From contig CADARY010000002.1 in assembly GCA_902790375.1 (NCBI GenBank), positions 25,488-89,487 on the forward strand: 64,000 bases of DNA, read 5' to 3'. Positions 9,354-17,988 of this stretch are shown here, piece after piece. The position numbers were made by a program, and so were the translations under genes. The stretch is from Oscillospiraceae bacterium (GTDB lineage: Bacteria > Bacillota > Clostridia > Oscillospirales > Oscillospiraceae). The notes under the pieces are model-generated. The model saw only the letters and a program-made list of their open reading frames with translations, did not search any database and was not told the DNA's origin. Numbering within the stretch: the first letter of the stretch is position 1; each line of letters begins with the position of its first letter.

Positions 9354-10802
9354 TTGCATCGTCGAGGGGAGGATAACGCCTTACGGCATTTGGATTTTAC
9401 CGTTATTGATATTTTTTTGATGCAGCTTAGCTTCATGCTCATGTATTGGGCGACCGGGCACAGGGGGATCATCTACCTGGACCCGACATACCGTATCCAG
9501 CCGATCATCTTTTTCAGCGGCCAGATGGCGCTGGGGCTGTTCTCGGATTGCTATGACGGCATCCTCGTCAGGGACAAGCACGAGGAGTTCATCGTCATGC
9601 TGCGCTACACCTTTGAGGTTTGGCTTTTGTGCGGCGTGTTTGTGATTCTTGCGAATATCAAGGCGAAGCTGCCGCAGCTTTTGATGGCCACGCTTTTCTA
9701 CTTTGACCTGGCATTTTTCGGGCGTGAGTTCAATAAATTCCTGCACCGAAGAAGTAGGCCTGACCGCCGACATGTGCTTGTAGTTACATCCAGCGACCAG
9801 GTGAGAAGGGCCATACTCAAAATCAATCACAGCGGCGCCGCCGATGATCATGAGATCATGGGGATCTGTCTTACTGACGATGCCGAGCTCGGTCAGTTTT
9901 CTGATCTGAATATCCCGGTTCTTTACATAACAGATCCAAACCTGCTGCCGACGCTGACAACCTGGTGGATCGACGATGTATTCGTCCTCAGTACCGAAAA
10001 GGGCGGCTATCCCAAGGAGCTGATGGAGGACTTTCTCACCATGGGCATGACCATCCATTACAGTCTCTCGGTTCTGGATGATTTCAACTTTGCCAAGACA
10101 GATGTGGACAGCCTCGGCGATTATAAGGTTATCACCAACTCCACCCACTTCATTACCGACCGCGCGGCCTTCATGAAGCGCAGCATGGACATCGCGGGCG
10201 GCCTTGCGGGCAGCTTTGTCACGATCCTTCTGGCGTTCGTGATCGGCCCCGTCATTTATATAAAATCTCCCGGGCCCATCTTCTTCAAACAGAAGCGCGT
10301 CGGTCTCAACGGCAAGTTTTTTTATATGTACAAATTCCGCAGTATGTATCTGGACGCCGAGGAGCGTAAGGCGGAGCTTATGGCTAAGAACAAGATCAAG
10401 GACGGCCTGATGTTTAAGATGGATGACGATCCGCGCATCATCGGAAGCGAAAAGAAGGGGAAGGACGGCAAGCCCAGGGGAATCGGCAACTTTATACGCA
10501 ATACCAGCATTGACGAGTTCCCGCAGTTTTTCAACGTCCTCAAGGGGGACATGAGTCTCGTCGGCACACGTCCGCCGACTATTGACGAGTGGAACAACTA
10601 TGCCCCGCGCCATCGTGTCCGCATGGCGGTCAAGCCTGGTATAACCGGCATGTGGCAGGTCAGCGGGCGCAGCAAGATCACGGATTTTGAGCAGGTCGTG
10701 GCCCTGGACAAAAAATATGTGGAAAACTGGTCACCGCTGCTTGATATCCGTATCCTGTTAAAAACGGTCAAGGTTGTTCTGAACCATGACGGCGCATCGT
10801 GA
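9354..10802 (+). CDS. polyprenyl-phosphate sugar phosphotransferase (exopolysaccharide initiation)
   Basis: 482 residues from a TTG start with AGAGGAAGTG upstream. The N-terminal part has about four to five membrane helices; a CoA-binding-like middle follows at about 130-250; the C-terminal bacterial sugar transferase domain starts at KRSMDIAGG near residue 278. Signature motifs are SPGPIFFKQKRVGLNGK, YKFRSM, the N-I-R-x-T-S-I-D-E-F-P-Q-F motif, and LKGDMSLVGTRPP. Members transfer a sugar-1-phosphate from a nucleotide sugar to undecaprenyl phosphate, the first step of capsule or exopolysaccharide repeat-unit synthesis. This anchors the 1-11 kb region as a polysaccharide locus. The sugar donated cannot be read from the sequence. 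Confidence 0.9.
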   Translation: MHRRGEDNALRHLDFTVIDIFLMQLSFMLMYWATGHRGIIYLDPTYRIQPIIFFSGQMALGLFSDCYDGILVRDKHEEFIVMLRYTFEVWLLCGVFVILANIKAKLPQLLMATLFYFDLAFFGREFNKFLHRRSRPDRRHVLVVTSSDQVRRAILKINHSGAADDHEIMGICLTDDAELGQFSDLNIPVLYITDPNLLPTLTTWWIDDVFVLSTEKGGYPKELMEDFLTMGMTIHYSLSVLDDFNFAKTDVDSLGDYKVITNSTHFITDRAAFMKRSMDIAGGLAGSFVTILLAFVIGPVIYIKSPGPIFFKQKRVGLNGKFFYMYKFRSMYLDAEERKAELMAKNKIKDGLMFKMDDDPRIIGSEKKGKDGKPRGIGNFIRNTSIDEFPQFFNVLKGDMSLVGTRPPTIDEWNNYAPRHRVRMAVKPGITGMWQVSGRSKITDFEQVVALDKKYVENWSPLLDIRILLKTVKVVLNHDGAS

Positions 10803-10866
10803 ACCGGGCGTATACGCCAATCACCCGCACCGTCAAACGGGGCACAGAGAGCCGATGGATGCCCGC

Positions 10867-10895
10867 TTGCAAAACAGCCGGGCTGATGGTATAAT
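10867..10895 (+). promoter_or_regulatory. sigma-A promoter of the rbfA operon
   Basis: TTGCAA (10867-10872), 17 bp, TATAAT (10890-10895) with a TGG extended -10. About 90 bp upstream of rbfA, so the mRNA has a leader of roughly 80 nt. Confidence 0.8.
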
Positions 10896-10984
10896 AAAAC
10901 CCGTATGTTGTTTTGAAATAATCAGGTTGCTTCAATAAAAGCGCGGACCGAAGGATCCGTTGCCTGTTCTTTTAGGAGAGTAGC

Positions 10985-11356
10985 ATGTCATCCAATAAAA
11001 TTGCAAGAATCAATGACGATATTCAGCGCGTTATTTCCGCCAAGCTGCGGGATATCAAAGATCCGCGTGTGCAGCAGGGCATGATCAGCGTCACCCGCGT
11101 AGAGACAACGGGCGACCTGCGTTACAGTAAAATCTGGCTCTCTGTGATGGGCCTGAAAGACGAAAAAGAATTTCGCCGCGGTATCAAATCCGCCGGCGGC
11201 TGGCTGCGCCATGAGCTTGGGGCTGTGCTGAATCTGCGTTATACGCCCGAGCTGGTATTTGAGCTGGACCACAGCATCGAATACGGGGCGCATATCAATG
11301 AGGTTATCAATTCCCTGGATATCAGACAGGATGAGGATTCGGACGATGGACTATGA
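10985..11356 (+). CDS. rbfA: ribosome-binding factor A
   Basis: 123 residues, the usual length. It begins with a helix (KIARINDDIQRVISAKL) and has the KH-like core with the family signature KDPRVQQGMISVTRVE. RbfA binds the 30S subunit and assists 16S rRNA 5'-end maturation. TAGGAGAG precedes ATG 10985. It leads rbfA-nrnA-truB-ribF, an arrangement conserved in many Firmicutes; the next gene overlaps its end by 11 bp. Confidence 0.93.
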   Translation: MSSNKIARINDDIQRVISAKLRDIKDPRVQQGMISVTRVETTGDLRYSKIWLSVMGLKDEKEFRRGIKSAGGWLRHELGAVLNLRYTPELVFELDHSIEYGAHINEVINSLDIRQDEDSDDGL

Positions 11357-12281
11357 AAGCTGCGCAAAGCTCCTGCTGACGCATGAGGATATCCTGATCC
11401 TTACACACATGAATCCGGACGGGGACACGGCCTCCTGCGCTGCGGCTCTGTGCAGCGCACTGCGGCGCGGCGGACGAAGGGCGTATGTTTTCCCGAATCC
11501 CCAGATGGGCAGGAAGCTGCGTCCTTATTGTGAGAAATACTATGCGCCTGCCGACTTCAAGGCAAAGTATGTCGTTTCAGTCGATGTTGCAGACGAAAAG
11601 CTTTTCTGCCTGGGTTATGATGGAAAGGTTGACCTGTGTATTGACCATCACCCCTCCAATACGCATTTCGCGGAGAAGAGCTTTATTCAGGATGAAAAAG
11701 CTGCCTGCGCGCAGATCGTTATGGGAATAATCCTCAGCATGAATGCCGATCTCACGCAGGAGGAGGCTACCGTTCTTTATATTGGCCTTTCAACCGATAC
11801 CGGGTGCTTCCAGTATAACAACACGGATGCGGAAGCCTTTGAGGCGGCTGCCGAGCTGATGCGCTGCGGCGCTGATAATCTGAGCGTGAATACCGTGTTT
11901 TTCCGGAAGGTGTCGTCGGCCCGGCTTAAACTGGAGAGCATGATATACGATACCATGCGCTTTTATCTGGGAGGCCGGATCGCTGTGGCAACCGTGACGC
12001 AGGATATGATTCGCAAAACGGGCGCAGTGGAGGATGATCTGGATGATCTGGCAGGTCTTGCCGGACGCTCTGAAAAGAGCCTTGTCAACATTACCATCCG
12101 GGAAAAGGAAAACGGGGCCTGCCGCGTATCCGTGCGCTCCTTCCCCGGCATAAACAGCAGCGATATCTGCAAGGTCTTCGGCGGCGGCGGACACGCTGCG
12201 GCAGCAGGCTGCACGATAGAAGGCACGCCGGAGCATGTGCGTAATCTTCTTGTCGGCGTGGTGGAAGAGGTCTGGAAATGA
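11346..12281 (+). CDS. nrnA: DHH/DHHA1 phosphoesterase NrnA (nanoRNase / pAp phosphatase)
   Basis: 311 residues from ATG 11346, inside the end of rbfA. DHH motifs: HMNPDGDTAS near residue 20, the DHHPSN motif near residue 100 and, in the DHHA1 domain, the glycine-rich GGGGHAAAAGC near the C-terminus. NrnA proteins degrade 2-5-nt RNA and dephosphorylate 3'-phosphoadenosine 5'-phosphate. The rbfA-nrnA-truB order is a typical conserved neighbourhood, supporting this identity over other DHH enzymes. Confidence 0.88.
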   Translation: MDYESCAKLLLTHEDILILTHMNPDGDTASCAAALCSALRRGGRRAYVFPNPQMGRKLRPYCEKYYAPADFKAKYVVSVDVADEKLFCLGYDGKVDLCIDHHPSNTHFAEKSFIQDEKAACAQIVMGIILSMNADLTQEEATVLYIGLSTDTGCFQYNNTDAEAFEAAAELMRCGADNLSVNTVFFRKVSSARLKLESMIYDTMRFYLGGRIAVATVTQDMIRKTGAVEDDLDDLAGLAGRSEKSLVNITIREKENGACRVSVRSFPGINSSDICKVFGGGGHAAAAGCTIEGTPEHVRNLLVGVVEEVWK

Positions 12282-13147
12282 ACGGTATCCTCCTTGTGGA
12301 TAAGGAACAGGACTGGACCAGCAATGACGTGGTTATCAAGCTCAAGGGTATCCTGCATGAGCGGCGTATCGGGCATTCCGGAACGCTCGATCCTATGGCG
12401 ACCGGCCTTCTCGTGGTATTCGTCGGAAGGGCGACCCGGGCTGTGGAATTTGCGGAGCATGACAGAAAGCGTTATCTTGCCTGCCTGCGGCTGGGTATTA
12501 CTACCGATACACAGGATATTACCGGAAGCATACTGGAACGGAAGCAGGTTTGTGTCACTGAGGCGGAGCTGGTCTCGGCGCTTGCGCGCTTTCGCGGCGA
12601 GCAGCAGCAGATCCCGCCCATGTATTCAGCGATCCGCGTCGGGGGAAAACGCCTGTATGAAATTGCCAGAAAGGGCGGAGAGATTCAGCGCGCGCCGCGT
12701 CCCATCACGATCCATGAGCTGCGGCTCCTTGGGAAGGAGGGAGAGGACTGGCTGCTGGACGTTAGCTGTTCTAAAGGCACCTATATCCGCACGCTCTGCC
12801 ACGATATCGGTCAAAGCCTCGGCTGCGGCGCATGCATGAGCGCGCTGCGGCGGACAGAGGCAGGGAGCTTCTCCGTTGACGATGCCCTCCGGATTGCGGA
12901 TGTACAGCGCCTGCGGGACGAAGGGAAGATCGAGAGCAGTCTCCTCCCCGTGGACAGTCTTTTTTCCCGGGAAATGTCCTGCACGGCAACGGAAAGCGAA
13001 ACACGCCGCATTTATTGCGGATCGGATTATCCGACAGCGCACGAAGACGGCGTATACCGCGTATATGATCCTGACGGCAGATTTCTCATGCTCGGCAGAG
13101 CGGAAGCCGGGATCATGAAGACCATAAAAAGCTTTTATGAGGTATGA
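12278..13147 (+). CDS. truB: tRNA pseudouridine-55 synthase
   Basis: 289 residues, ATGA overlap with nrnA. The catalytic aspartate is Asp38 in RIGHSGTLDPMATG, followed by KRYLACLRLG and the GTYIRTL motif. It isomerises U55 in the T-loop of tRNAs. The C-terminal ~60 residues form the short PUA-like tail usual in Firmicute TruB. Confidence 0.94.
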   Translation: MNGILLVDKEQDWTSNDVVIKLKGILHERRIGHSGTLDPMATGLLVVFVGRATRAVEFAEHDRKRYLACLRLGITTDTQDITGSILERKQVCVTEAELVSALARFRGEQQQIPPMYSAIRVGGKRLYEIARKGGEIQRAPRPITIHELRLLGKEGEDWLLDVSCSKGTYIRTLCHDIGQSLGCGACMSALRRTEAGSFSVDDALRIADVQRLRDEGKIESSLLPVDSLFSREMSCTATESETRRIYCGSDYPTAHEDGVYRVYDPDGRFLMLGRAEAGIMKTIKSFYEV

Positions 13148-14076
13148 AGGCTATGGCACAATTGAAGCGCAGTATTGCGCTCGGCTTTTTTGACGGAGTC
13201 CATATCGGGCATGGCGCGCTGCTCAACAAGACGAAGTCGCGTGCCCGGGAGCTGGGCGCGGTCCCTTCTGTCCTATCCTTTGACGTACACCCGGACAAGC
13301 TTGTCTTCGGAAAAGATGTGCCGCTGATCAACAGCGCTATCAGCCGTGAGGAAATCATTCGCCGCTGCTATGGGATCAACGATGTGGTGTTCATTCATTT
13401 TAACCGGCACACCATGTGCATGCCGTGGAAGGAGTTTGCCGACAACATTATTGAAGAGCTGGGCCTTGTATGGATCGTGGTTGGACATGATTTCTGCTTC
13501 GGTTACCAAGGCAAGGGGACAGCGGTGAAGCTGAAGGAATACTGTGCCGAAAAAAACATCGGCTGCGATATCATAGAACCGGTGTGTCTGGACGGCAGAA
13601 TTGTGAGCTCCACTTATATTCGCAGGCTGATAGCAGACGGCGATATGGAACAGGCGGCCCGTTTCCTGGGCCATCCGCATACCCTCCAGGATACCGTACA
13701 TTCCGGCTACCACCTCGGGACCAAGCTCGGCGCGCCGACAATCAATATGTGTTTCCCGGACGGCGTTATCGTACCCCGGCACGGCGTATACGCGGCAAAG
13801 GTTTATCTGGAGGACGGATCGGAGCATATCGCGGTGGCGAATGTGGGCATCAGACCGACCGTGAGTACGGACCGGTGCGTCAACGTGGAGACGCATCTGA
13901 TCGAGTTTTCCGGCAATCTCTATGGGCGCCAGGCCCGTGTGGAGTTTTATAAGTTTCTTCGACCGGAACGGAAATTTCCCGACTATGAGGAACTGTCCCG
14001 GCAGATCAAACAGGATGCCGATGAAGCCAGGGTCTATTTCCGGCAGACGTCAGCATATGAATATGTTCAGACTTGA
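13144..14076 (+). CDS. ribF: bifunctional riboflavin kinase / FAD synthetase
   Basis: 310 residues. ATG 13144 overlaps the truB stop; an in-frame ATG at 13153 is a weaker alternative. The N-terminal nucleotidyltransferase has GFFDGVHIGH (14-23) and the SSTYIRRLI motif near residue 157. The C-terminal flavokinase domain starts near GYHLGTKLGAPTIN and contains the GVYAAKVYL strand and a VETHLIEF motif. It converts riboflavin to FMN and then FAD. Fourth gene of the rbfA operon. Confidence 0.94.
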   Translation: MKAMAQLKRSIALGFFDGVHIGHGALLNKTKSRARELGAVPSVLSFDVHPDKLVFGKDVPLINSAISREEIIRRCYGINDVVFIHFNRHTMCMPWKEFADNIIEELGLVWIVVGHDFCFGYQGKGTAVKLKEYCAEKNIGCDIIEPVCLDGRIVSSTYIRRLIADGDMEQAARFLGHPHTLQDTVHSGYHLGTKLGAPTINMCFPDGVIVPRHGVYAAKVYLEDGSEHIAVANVGIRPTVSTDRCVNVETHLIEFSGNLYGRQARVEFYKFLRPERKFPDYEELSRQIKQDADEARVYFRQTSAYEYVQT

Positions 14077-14094
14077 TGCAGAGAGGAGAAAACC

Positions 14095-15126
14095 ATGAGC
14101 AACAATCAAACTGCAGAATACAATGCAAAGCCCGTCAAAAAGCGCCGTTCCCTGTGGTGGCTCTGGCTTATATTGATTCTGGTGGCTTTTGCCGGGGGAA
14201 TCATTGCAGGCCTGAAGCTGAATACCATGCCGCTGCCGATGCAGGTGAAAGACAAACTGTATCCCGTGATCGAATCCTATATCCCCGGCGGAACAAAACC
14301 GCATATGCCGATTGCAGCGCCTGAGGCGACGGCCGCCCCTGCGCTGACTGCGGCTCCCGAATCCACTGCGGCTCCTGTGCTGACGGCCGCCCCTGAAGCG
14401 GCTCCCGAATTCTCTCCTGTACCGGAAGCCAATATTGCTCCGGAGGTGACGCCGTTTCCCACGGCCGAACCCGCAGCGGCATTTGAACCGCTGCTTGCCG
14501 CAGAGCCAATTACGGTGACGGCTCCTGCAGGTGAATCCGTCCCTGCCGCCGAAGCAACACCTGCGCCCAAGAATACGGTGGAGATGACGACTGCGGTGTC
14601 TGAAACAAACGCATTTGAAAGCAGCGCTCCTTCAAAATACATCGGTGTCGACAACGCTCTCCGAATTGCCCTTGAACATGCGGAGCACGCGAAAGAAGAG
14701 GTCGAGGTTGACGGCGTATATCGCACAAAAGACGATGAGGGCGCAGCTGTATATCATGTCAGCTTTCATATCGGAGAGATCTGTTACGACTACGTGCTCG
14801 ATGCCTTCAGCGGAGAGATCCTGAGCTGGAAGATGACCGGGCTGAGCGCTTCTGAAACCCTGGCTTTCGCGGCAGATTTTCAGGGCAATGACCAGACGGA
14901 GGCAGAAGCTGCAGCCGCGCCGGAAATGATCAGCGACGAGCAGGCCAGAGAGTACGCCTATGCGCATGCCGGCGTAAAGGCGGCAGATGTGCTGCGCAGC
15001 AGCGTCGAGCTTGACCAGACCGGCGAAAAGGCTTGCTACCATGTGGTGTTCAGGATCACAGACCGCAGATTTGATTACAGCGTTGACGCCTGCACCGGCG
15101 AGATTCTGAGCTTTGAGCTTCGATAA
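14095..15126 (+). CDS. membrane-anchored protein with Ala/Pro-rich spacer and two PepSY-like domains
   Basis: 343 residues. A single transmembrane helix near residues 20-40 follows a basic cytoplasmic tail. Residues ~80-165 form a low-complexity Ala/Pro/Glu spacer with repeated AAPE-type units. Two PepSY-like repeats follow at about 180-255 and 280-343; both carry the DNALRIALEHA / DEQAREYAYAHA helix and end with the YDYVLDAFSGEILSW / FDYSVDACTGEILSF pattern. PepSY domains are often inhibitory or binding modules of secreted proteins; exact role unknown. GAGAGGAGA upstream of ATG 14095. A strong terminator follows, so this is the last gene of the transcript that begins at rbfA. Confidence 0.75.
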   Translation: MSNNQTAEYNAKPVKKRRSLWWLWLILILVAFAGGIIAGLKLNTMPLPMQVKDKLYPVIESYIPGGTKPHMPIAAPEATAAPALTAAPESTAAPVLTAAPEAAPEFSPVPEANIAPEVTPFPTAEPAAAFEPLLAAEPITVTAPAGESVPAAEATPAPKNTVEMTTAVSETNAFESSAPSKYIGVDNALRIALEHAEHAKEEVEVDGVYRTKDDEGAAVYHVSFHIGEICYDYVLDAFSGEILSWKMTGLSASETLAFAADFQGNDQTEAEAAAAPEMISDEQAREYAYAHAGVKAADVLRSSVELDQTGEKACYHVVFRITDRRFDYSVDACTGEILSFELR

Positions 15127-15133
15127 CGGAAAG

Positions 15134-15170
15134 AGAGACCGCTTTTCTTCAAATCAAAGCGGTCTCTTTT
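15134..15170 (+). terminator. rho-independent terminator after the rbfA operon
   Basis: 12-bp stem (15134-15145 with 15156-15167), loop of 10, then TTTT. It lies between convergent genes and may also slow minus-strand transcription. Confidence 0.88.
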
Positions 15171-15203
15171 CTTAACTTTGGGTATATCCTGGACTTACGA
15201 TAC

Positions 15204-16367
15204 TCAGCCGCGCATGGAAATCAGCTTGTTCTTCAGCTCGCCTTCGATCTGGGCAAGCTCCTGCTCGGCCTGCTGGCGCTTGGCACGGCCTTCGTCCTGA
15301 ATCTGCCGGACCTCGTCCAGCGTCTGGATCAGTTCAAGATTGGTCTTCTTGAGCGTCTCGATATCGACAATGCCGCGTTCAGCCTCTTTGGCGATATTGA
15401 CGCTGCCCTGGTGCAGGGCTTCGGCATTTTTCATCAGCAGGGAGTTGGTCACATCGGTCACCTCACGCTGGGCTTTCATGGCCTGGTCAGAGTGGTACTG
15501 AGAAAGAGCCAGGACCATCTGGCTTTTCCAGAGGGGAATCGTGTTCATGATGGAGGAGCGGATCTTCTCTGCCATCAGGCTGTCGTTATTCTGGATCATG
15601 CGGATCTGCGGAGCCATCTGCACGGAGATGGTGCGTGTCAGCTCAAGATCGTGGATTTTCTTCTCGAAGCGGCCGATCATATTGGAGAAATCATTGGCTG
15701 CCTGCGCGTCCTCGGGAAGGCCCGTCTCGAGCGCCTTCGCCTTGTACTTGGGCAGCTCTTCATTGCGAAGCTGCTCAATGCGAAGCTTGCCGGCCAGGAT
15801 GTACATGGTCAGCTCTTTGAGGTACTCCTGGTTCTTGTCATACATCTTGTCCATCAGGCTGATATCCTTCATCAGCGTGATTTCATGCTTCTCAAGGGAT
15901 TCGACGATGTTGTCCACATTGGTCTCAGCCTTGTCGTAGGAGGCCTTCAGCTCTGCAATGCTCTGGGTGGATTTCTTAAACAGCCCCCTCAGGCCCTTCT
16001 TCTGCTCACCGTCAAAATTCAAGCCCTTGAGCTCCACGACCAGGTCGCCGAGCATGTTGCCGACCTCGCCGAGATCCTTGGTGCGCACGGTGCCGAGCGC
16101 AGCGCCCGAGAAATCAGAGATGTTTTTCTGGGCGTTGCTGCCGTAGTGCATGACCTGCTCGGTGTTCATGACGTCGATTTTCTCTGCAAAGCTGCGAACC
16201 GCGGCCTGCTCGGCAGGAGAGAGGCTGTTCAGATCGTATTCCTTTGCGGAGCTTTCTTCCGTCTTTTCTTCCTTGGCTTCCTCCTTGGGGGCAACCTCAA
16301 CGGCGGCGGCAGCCGCGGCGGGGGTCGGGTCCAGCGTCAGGGAGGGGATATGGCTCTCTTCGTTCAT
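15204..16367 (-). CDS. telA: TelA-family protein (toxic anion resistance family; YaaN-like)
   Basis: 387 residues from ATG 16367, with AAAGGACG upstream; a longer frame reaching 16430 overlaps the preceding gene and has no ribosome site. Mostly alpha-helical and charged, with the family core from about residue 60 to the end. It pairs with an XpaC homologue 19 bp upstream, the same pair as xpaC-yaaN of Bacillus. TelA proteins were named for tellurite resistance, but their biochemical role is unsettled. A short acidic/alanine-rich N-terminal segment (about 15-40) precedes the conserved part. Confidence 0.88.
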   Translation of the reverse strand: MNEESHIPSLTLDPTPAAAAAAVEVAPKEEAKEEKTEESSAKEYDLNSLSPAEQAAVRSFAEKIDVMNTEQVMHYGSNAQKNISDFSGAALGTVRTKDLGEVGNMLGDLVVELKGLNFDGEQKKGLRGLFKKSTQSIAELKASYDKAETNVDNIVESLEKHEITLMKDISLMDKMYDKNQEYLKELTMYILAGKLRIEQLRNEELPKYKAKALETGLPEDAQAANDFSNMIGRFEKKIHDLELTRTISVQMAPQIRMIQNNDSLMAEKIRSSIMNTIPLWKSQMVLALSQYHSDQAMKAQREVTDVTNSLLMKNAEALHQGSVNIAKEAERGIVDIETLKKTNLELIQTLDEVRQIQDEGRAKRQQAEQELAQIEGELKNKLISMRG

Positions 16368-16386
16368 GCTGTCTGCGTCCTTTCTG

Positions 16387-17094
16387 TCAAATATCAAAAT
16401 CCTTATTGCCGGAGAGGCCCTCTCTGGCAAGCATGGTGTTCATGACCTCAATGTCCGTCTCAATATCCAGCGCCTGGTCTTCAAACAGGGAATCCAGCCG
16501 CTTTTTATAAGCCTCGATCGCGGCATCGAGCATTTCGTTGATGTTCTTCATGCTCTTGTCCAGATTCTCTCCCTCGATCCCCTGAGAGCTCATCCGGTCA
16601 TAAGCGTTGAGAAGCTTGATGGTTGTGGGGAGATAATAGTTCATGAACTTCCGGATCTGAGGGATATCAGAGGGATCGGCAATGGCGTCCTGTGTGATCT
16701 TGTCTGTGATGCGCATGAGCTCGTTGATTTTCTGGCGCACAACAGGATCCTTGATCGACATGTACAGCCGGCCCATCTCGCTCAGCGCACGGTTTCCTTC
16801 CTGAATGATAGGGTCAATTTCGGGGCCGTAGCTCTTCTTTGCGGAAGCGGCAGTCCTGGTCGCGGGCTCCTTGCCGGCCTGTAAGCGTTGTTCGCGCTCA
16901 AGCTTCCTTGCCTGCCTTTTTGCCCGGCCTCTCATGAACAGGGCGGCAATCCCGCCGGCTGCGACGGCGGCAGTAAGCACGATCAAGAAGTATATTACGC
17001 TTGTCCACCCCATCAGGGCGGCCAGCACCCAGAGTCCGACATATCCGCCGACGCCCAGCGCTACCCACAGCCCGGTGTTGCTTTTCTTTTTCAA
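16387..17094 (-). CDS. xpaC: XpaC-family membrane protein (5-bromo-4-chloroindolyl phosphate hydrolysis protein family)
   Basis: About 235 residues. Two transmembrane helices lie near the N-terminus (GLWVALGVGGYVGLWVLAA and the following ~20 residues), then a charged helical cytoplasmic domain. The start chosen is TTG 17094, which has GGAGG 10 bp upstream. The in-frame ATG at 17121 (nine codons longer) has no ribosome site. The family name derives from a Bacillus screen and does not establish an enzymatic activity; there is no recognisable phosphatase motif. Likely co-transcribed with telA from the promoter at 17129-17157. Confidence 0.85.
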   Translation of the reverse strand: MKKKSNTGLWVALGVGGYVGLWVLAALMGWTSVIYFLIVLTAAVAAGGIAALFMRGRAKRQARKLEREQRLQAGKEPATRTAASAKKSYGPEIDPIIQEGNRALSEMGRLYMSIKDPVVRQKINELMRITDKITQDAIADPSDIPQIRKFMNYYLPTTIKLLNAYDRMSSQGIEGENLDKSMKNINEMLDAAIEAYKKRLDSLFEDQALDIETDIEVMNTMLAREGLSGNKDFDI

Positions 17095-17128
17095 TGCATC
17101 GTACCCTCCGTTCAAATTCATTCATTAT

Positions 17129-17157
17129 ATTTTATCGCTAATTCCCGGGCACGTCAA
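17129..17157 (-). promoter_or_regulatory. sigma-A promoter for xpaC-telA
   Basis: On the minus strand, TTGACG (17152-17157), 17 bp, TAAAAT (17129-17134). The predicted transcription start is only a few bases upstream of ATG 17121, which also favours the downstream TTG as the start codon of xpaC. Confidence 0.8.
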
Positions 17158-17247
17158 GTAGAGAAAACAACAGAGCGCATAAGTTGTTACTGGATAGAGC
17201 CAAGTTGTTAAATCAATGAAAACAATATATTTTCCCGCAAAAATCTC

Positions 17248-17276
17248 TTGCAAAGAACAGATAAAAGAAGTATAAT
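17248..17276 (+). promoter_or_regulatory. sigma-A promoter for rpe-recR
   Basis: TTGCAA (17248-17253), 17 bp, perfect TATAAT (17271-17276), about 38 bp upstream of rpe. Confidence 0.82.
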
Positions 17277-17313
17277 AACTTAGTTTATACTGAAATGAGG
17301 ATGGAATGACGTC

Positions 17314-17970
17314 ATGATCAAAATTGCGCCGTCCATTTTAGCGTCAGATTTCTGCAAATTGGGGGCAGAAGTATCGGAAATTGCGGCTGCCGGAGCGGAC
17401 TGGCTGCATGTTGATGTGATGGACGGGCTGTTTGTGCCGAATATCTCCGTCGGCTTTCCTGTAATCAAATCCCTGCGCAAAAGCACCGGGATGTTTCTTG
17501 ACGTGCACCTGATGATCGAAAAACCGCTGCGTTATGCAGAGAGCTTCTGTCAGACGGGCGCGGATCTTGTGAACGTCCACGTGGAGGCCGATACGGAGGA
17601 AAACATCCGCGCGGCCCTTGCAGCGATCCGGGGACAGGGAAAAAAGACCGGCGTGACCATCAAGCCGCACACTCCGGCCGAGGCGATCCTGCCTTTTGTC
17701 GACTGCGTGGATCTTGTGCTGGTCATGACGGTTGAGCCGGGGTTTGGCGGGCAGAGCTTTATGGAAGACCAGCTCCCGAAGATCAAGCGCGTCCGGGAGC
17801 TCCTTTCGCAATATGCTCCGGGCTGTGATCTGGAGGTTGACGGCGGTGTCGATGAACACACGGCCCCGCTCTGCGTACAGGCCGGCGCGAACGTGCTTGT
17901 GGCCGGCAGCGCCGTATTCGGGAAGGCCGACCGCGCAGCCGCCATTCGTTCCATCCGTCATAATCCGTAA
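17314..17970 (+). CDS. rpe: ribulose-phosphate 3-epimerase
   Basis: 218 residues, full TIM barrel. Motifs: PSILASDFCKLG (5-16), HVDVMDGLFVPNIS (metal ligands and the acidic catalytic residue, about 34-47), HLMIEKP, VMTVEPGFGGQSF and EVDGGVDEHTAP. It interconverts ribulose-5-P and xylulose-5-P in the pentose phosphate pathway. GAGGATGGA precedes ATG 17314. recR follows 18 bp downstream. Confidence 0.95.
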   Translation: MIKIAPSILASDFCKLGAEVSEIAAAGADWLHVDVMDGLFVPNISVGFPVIKSLRKSTGMFLDVHLMIEKPLRYAESFCQTGADLVNVHVEADTEENIRAALAAIRGQGKKTGVTIKPHTPAEAILPFVDCVDLVLVMTVEPGFGGQSFMEDQLPKIKRVRELLSQYAPGCDLEVDGGVDEHTAPLCVQAGANVLVAGSAVFGKADRAAAIRSIRHNP

Positions 17971-17988
17971 AGACTTGAGGAAATCGGT

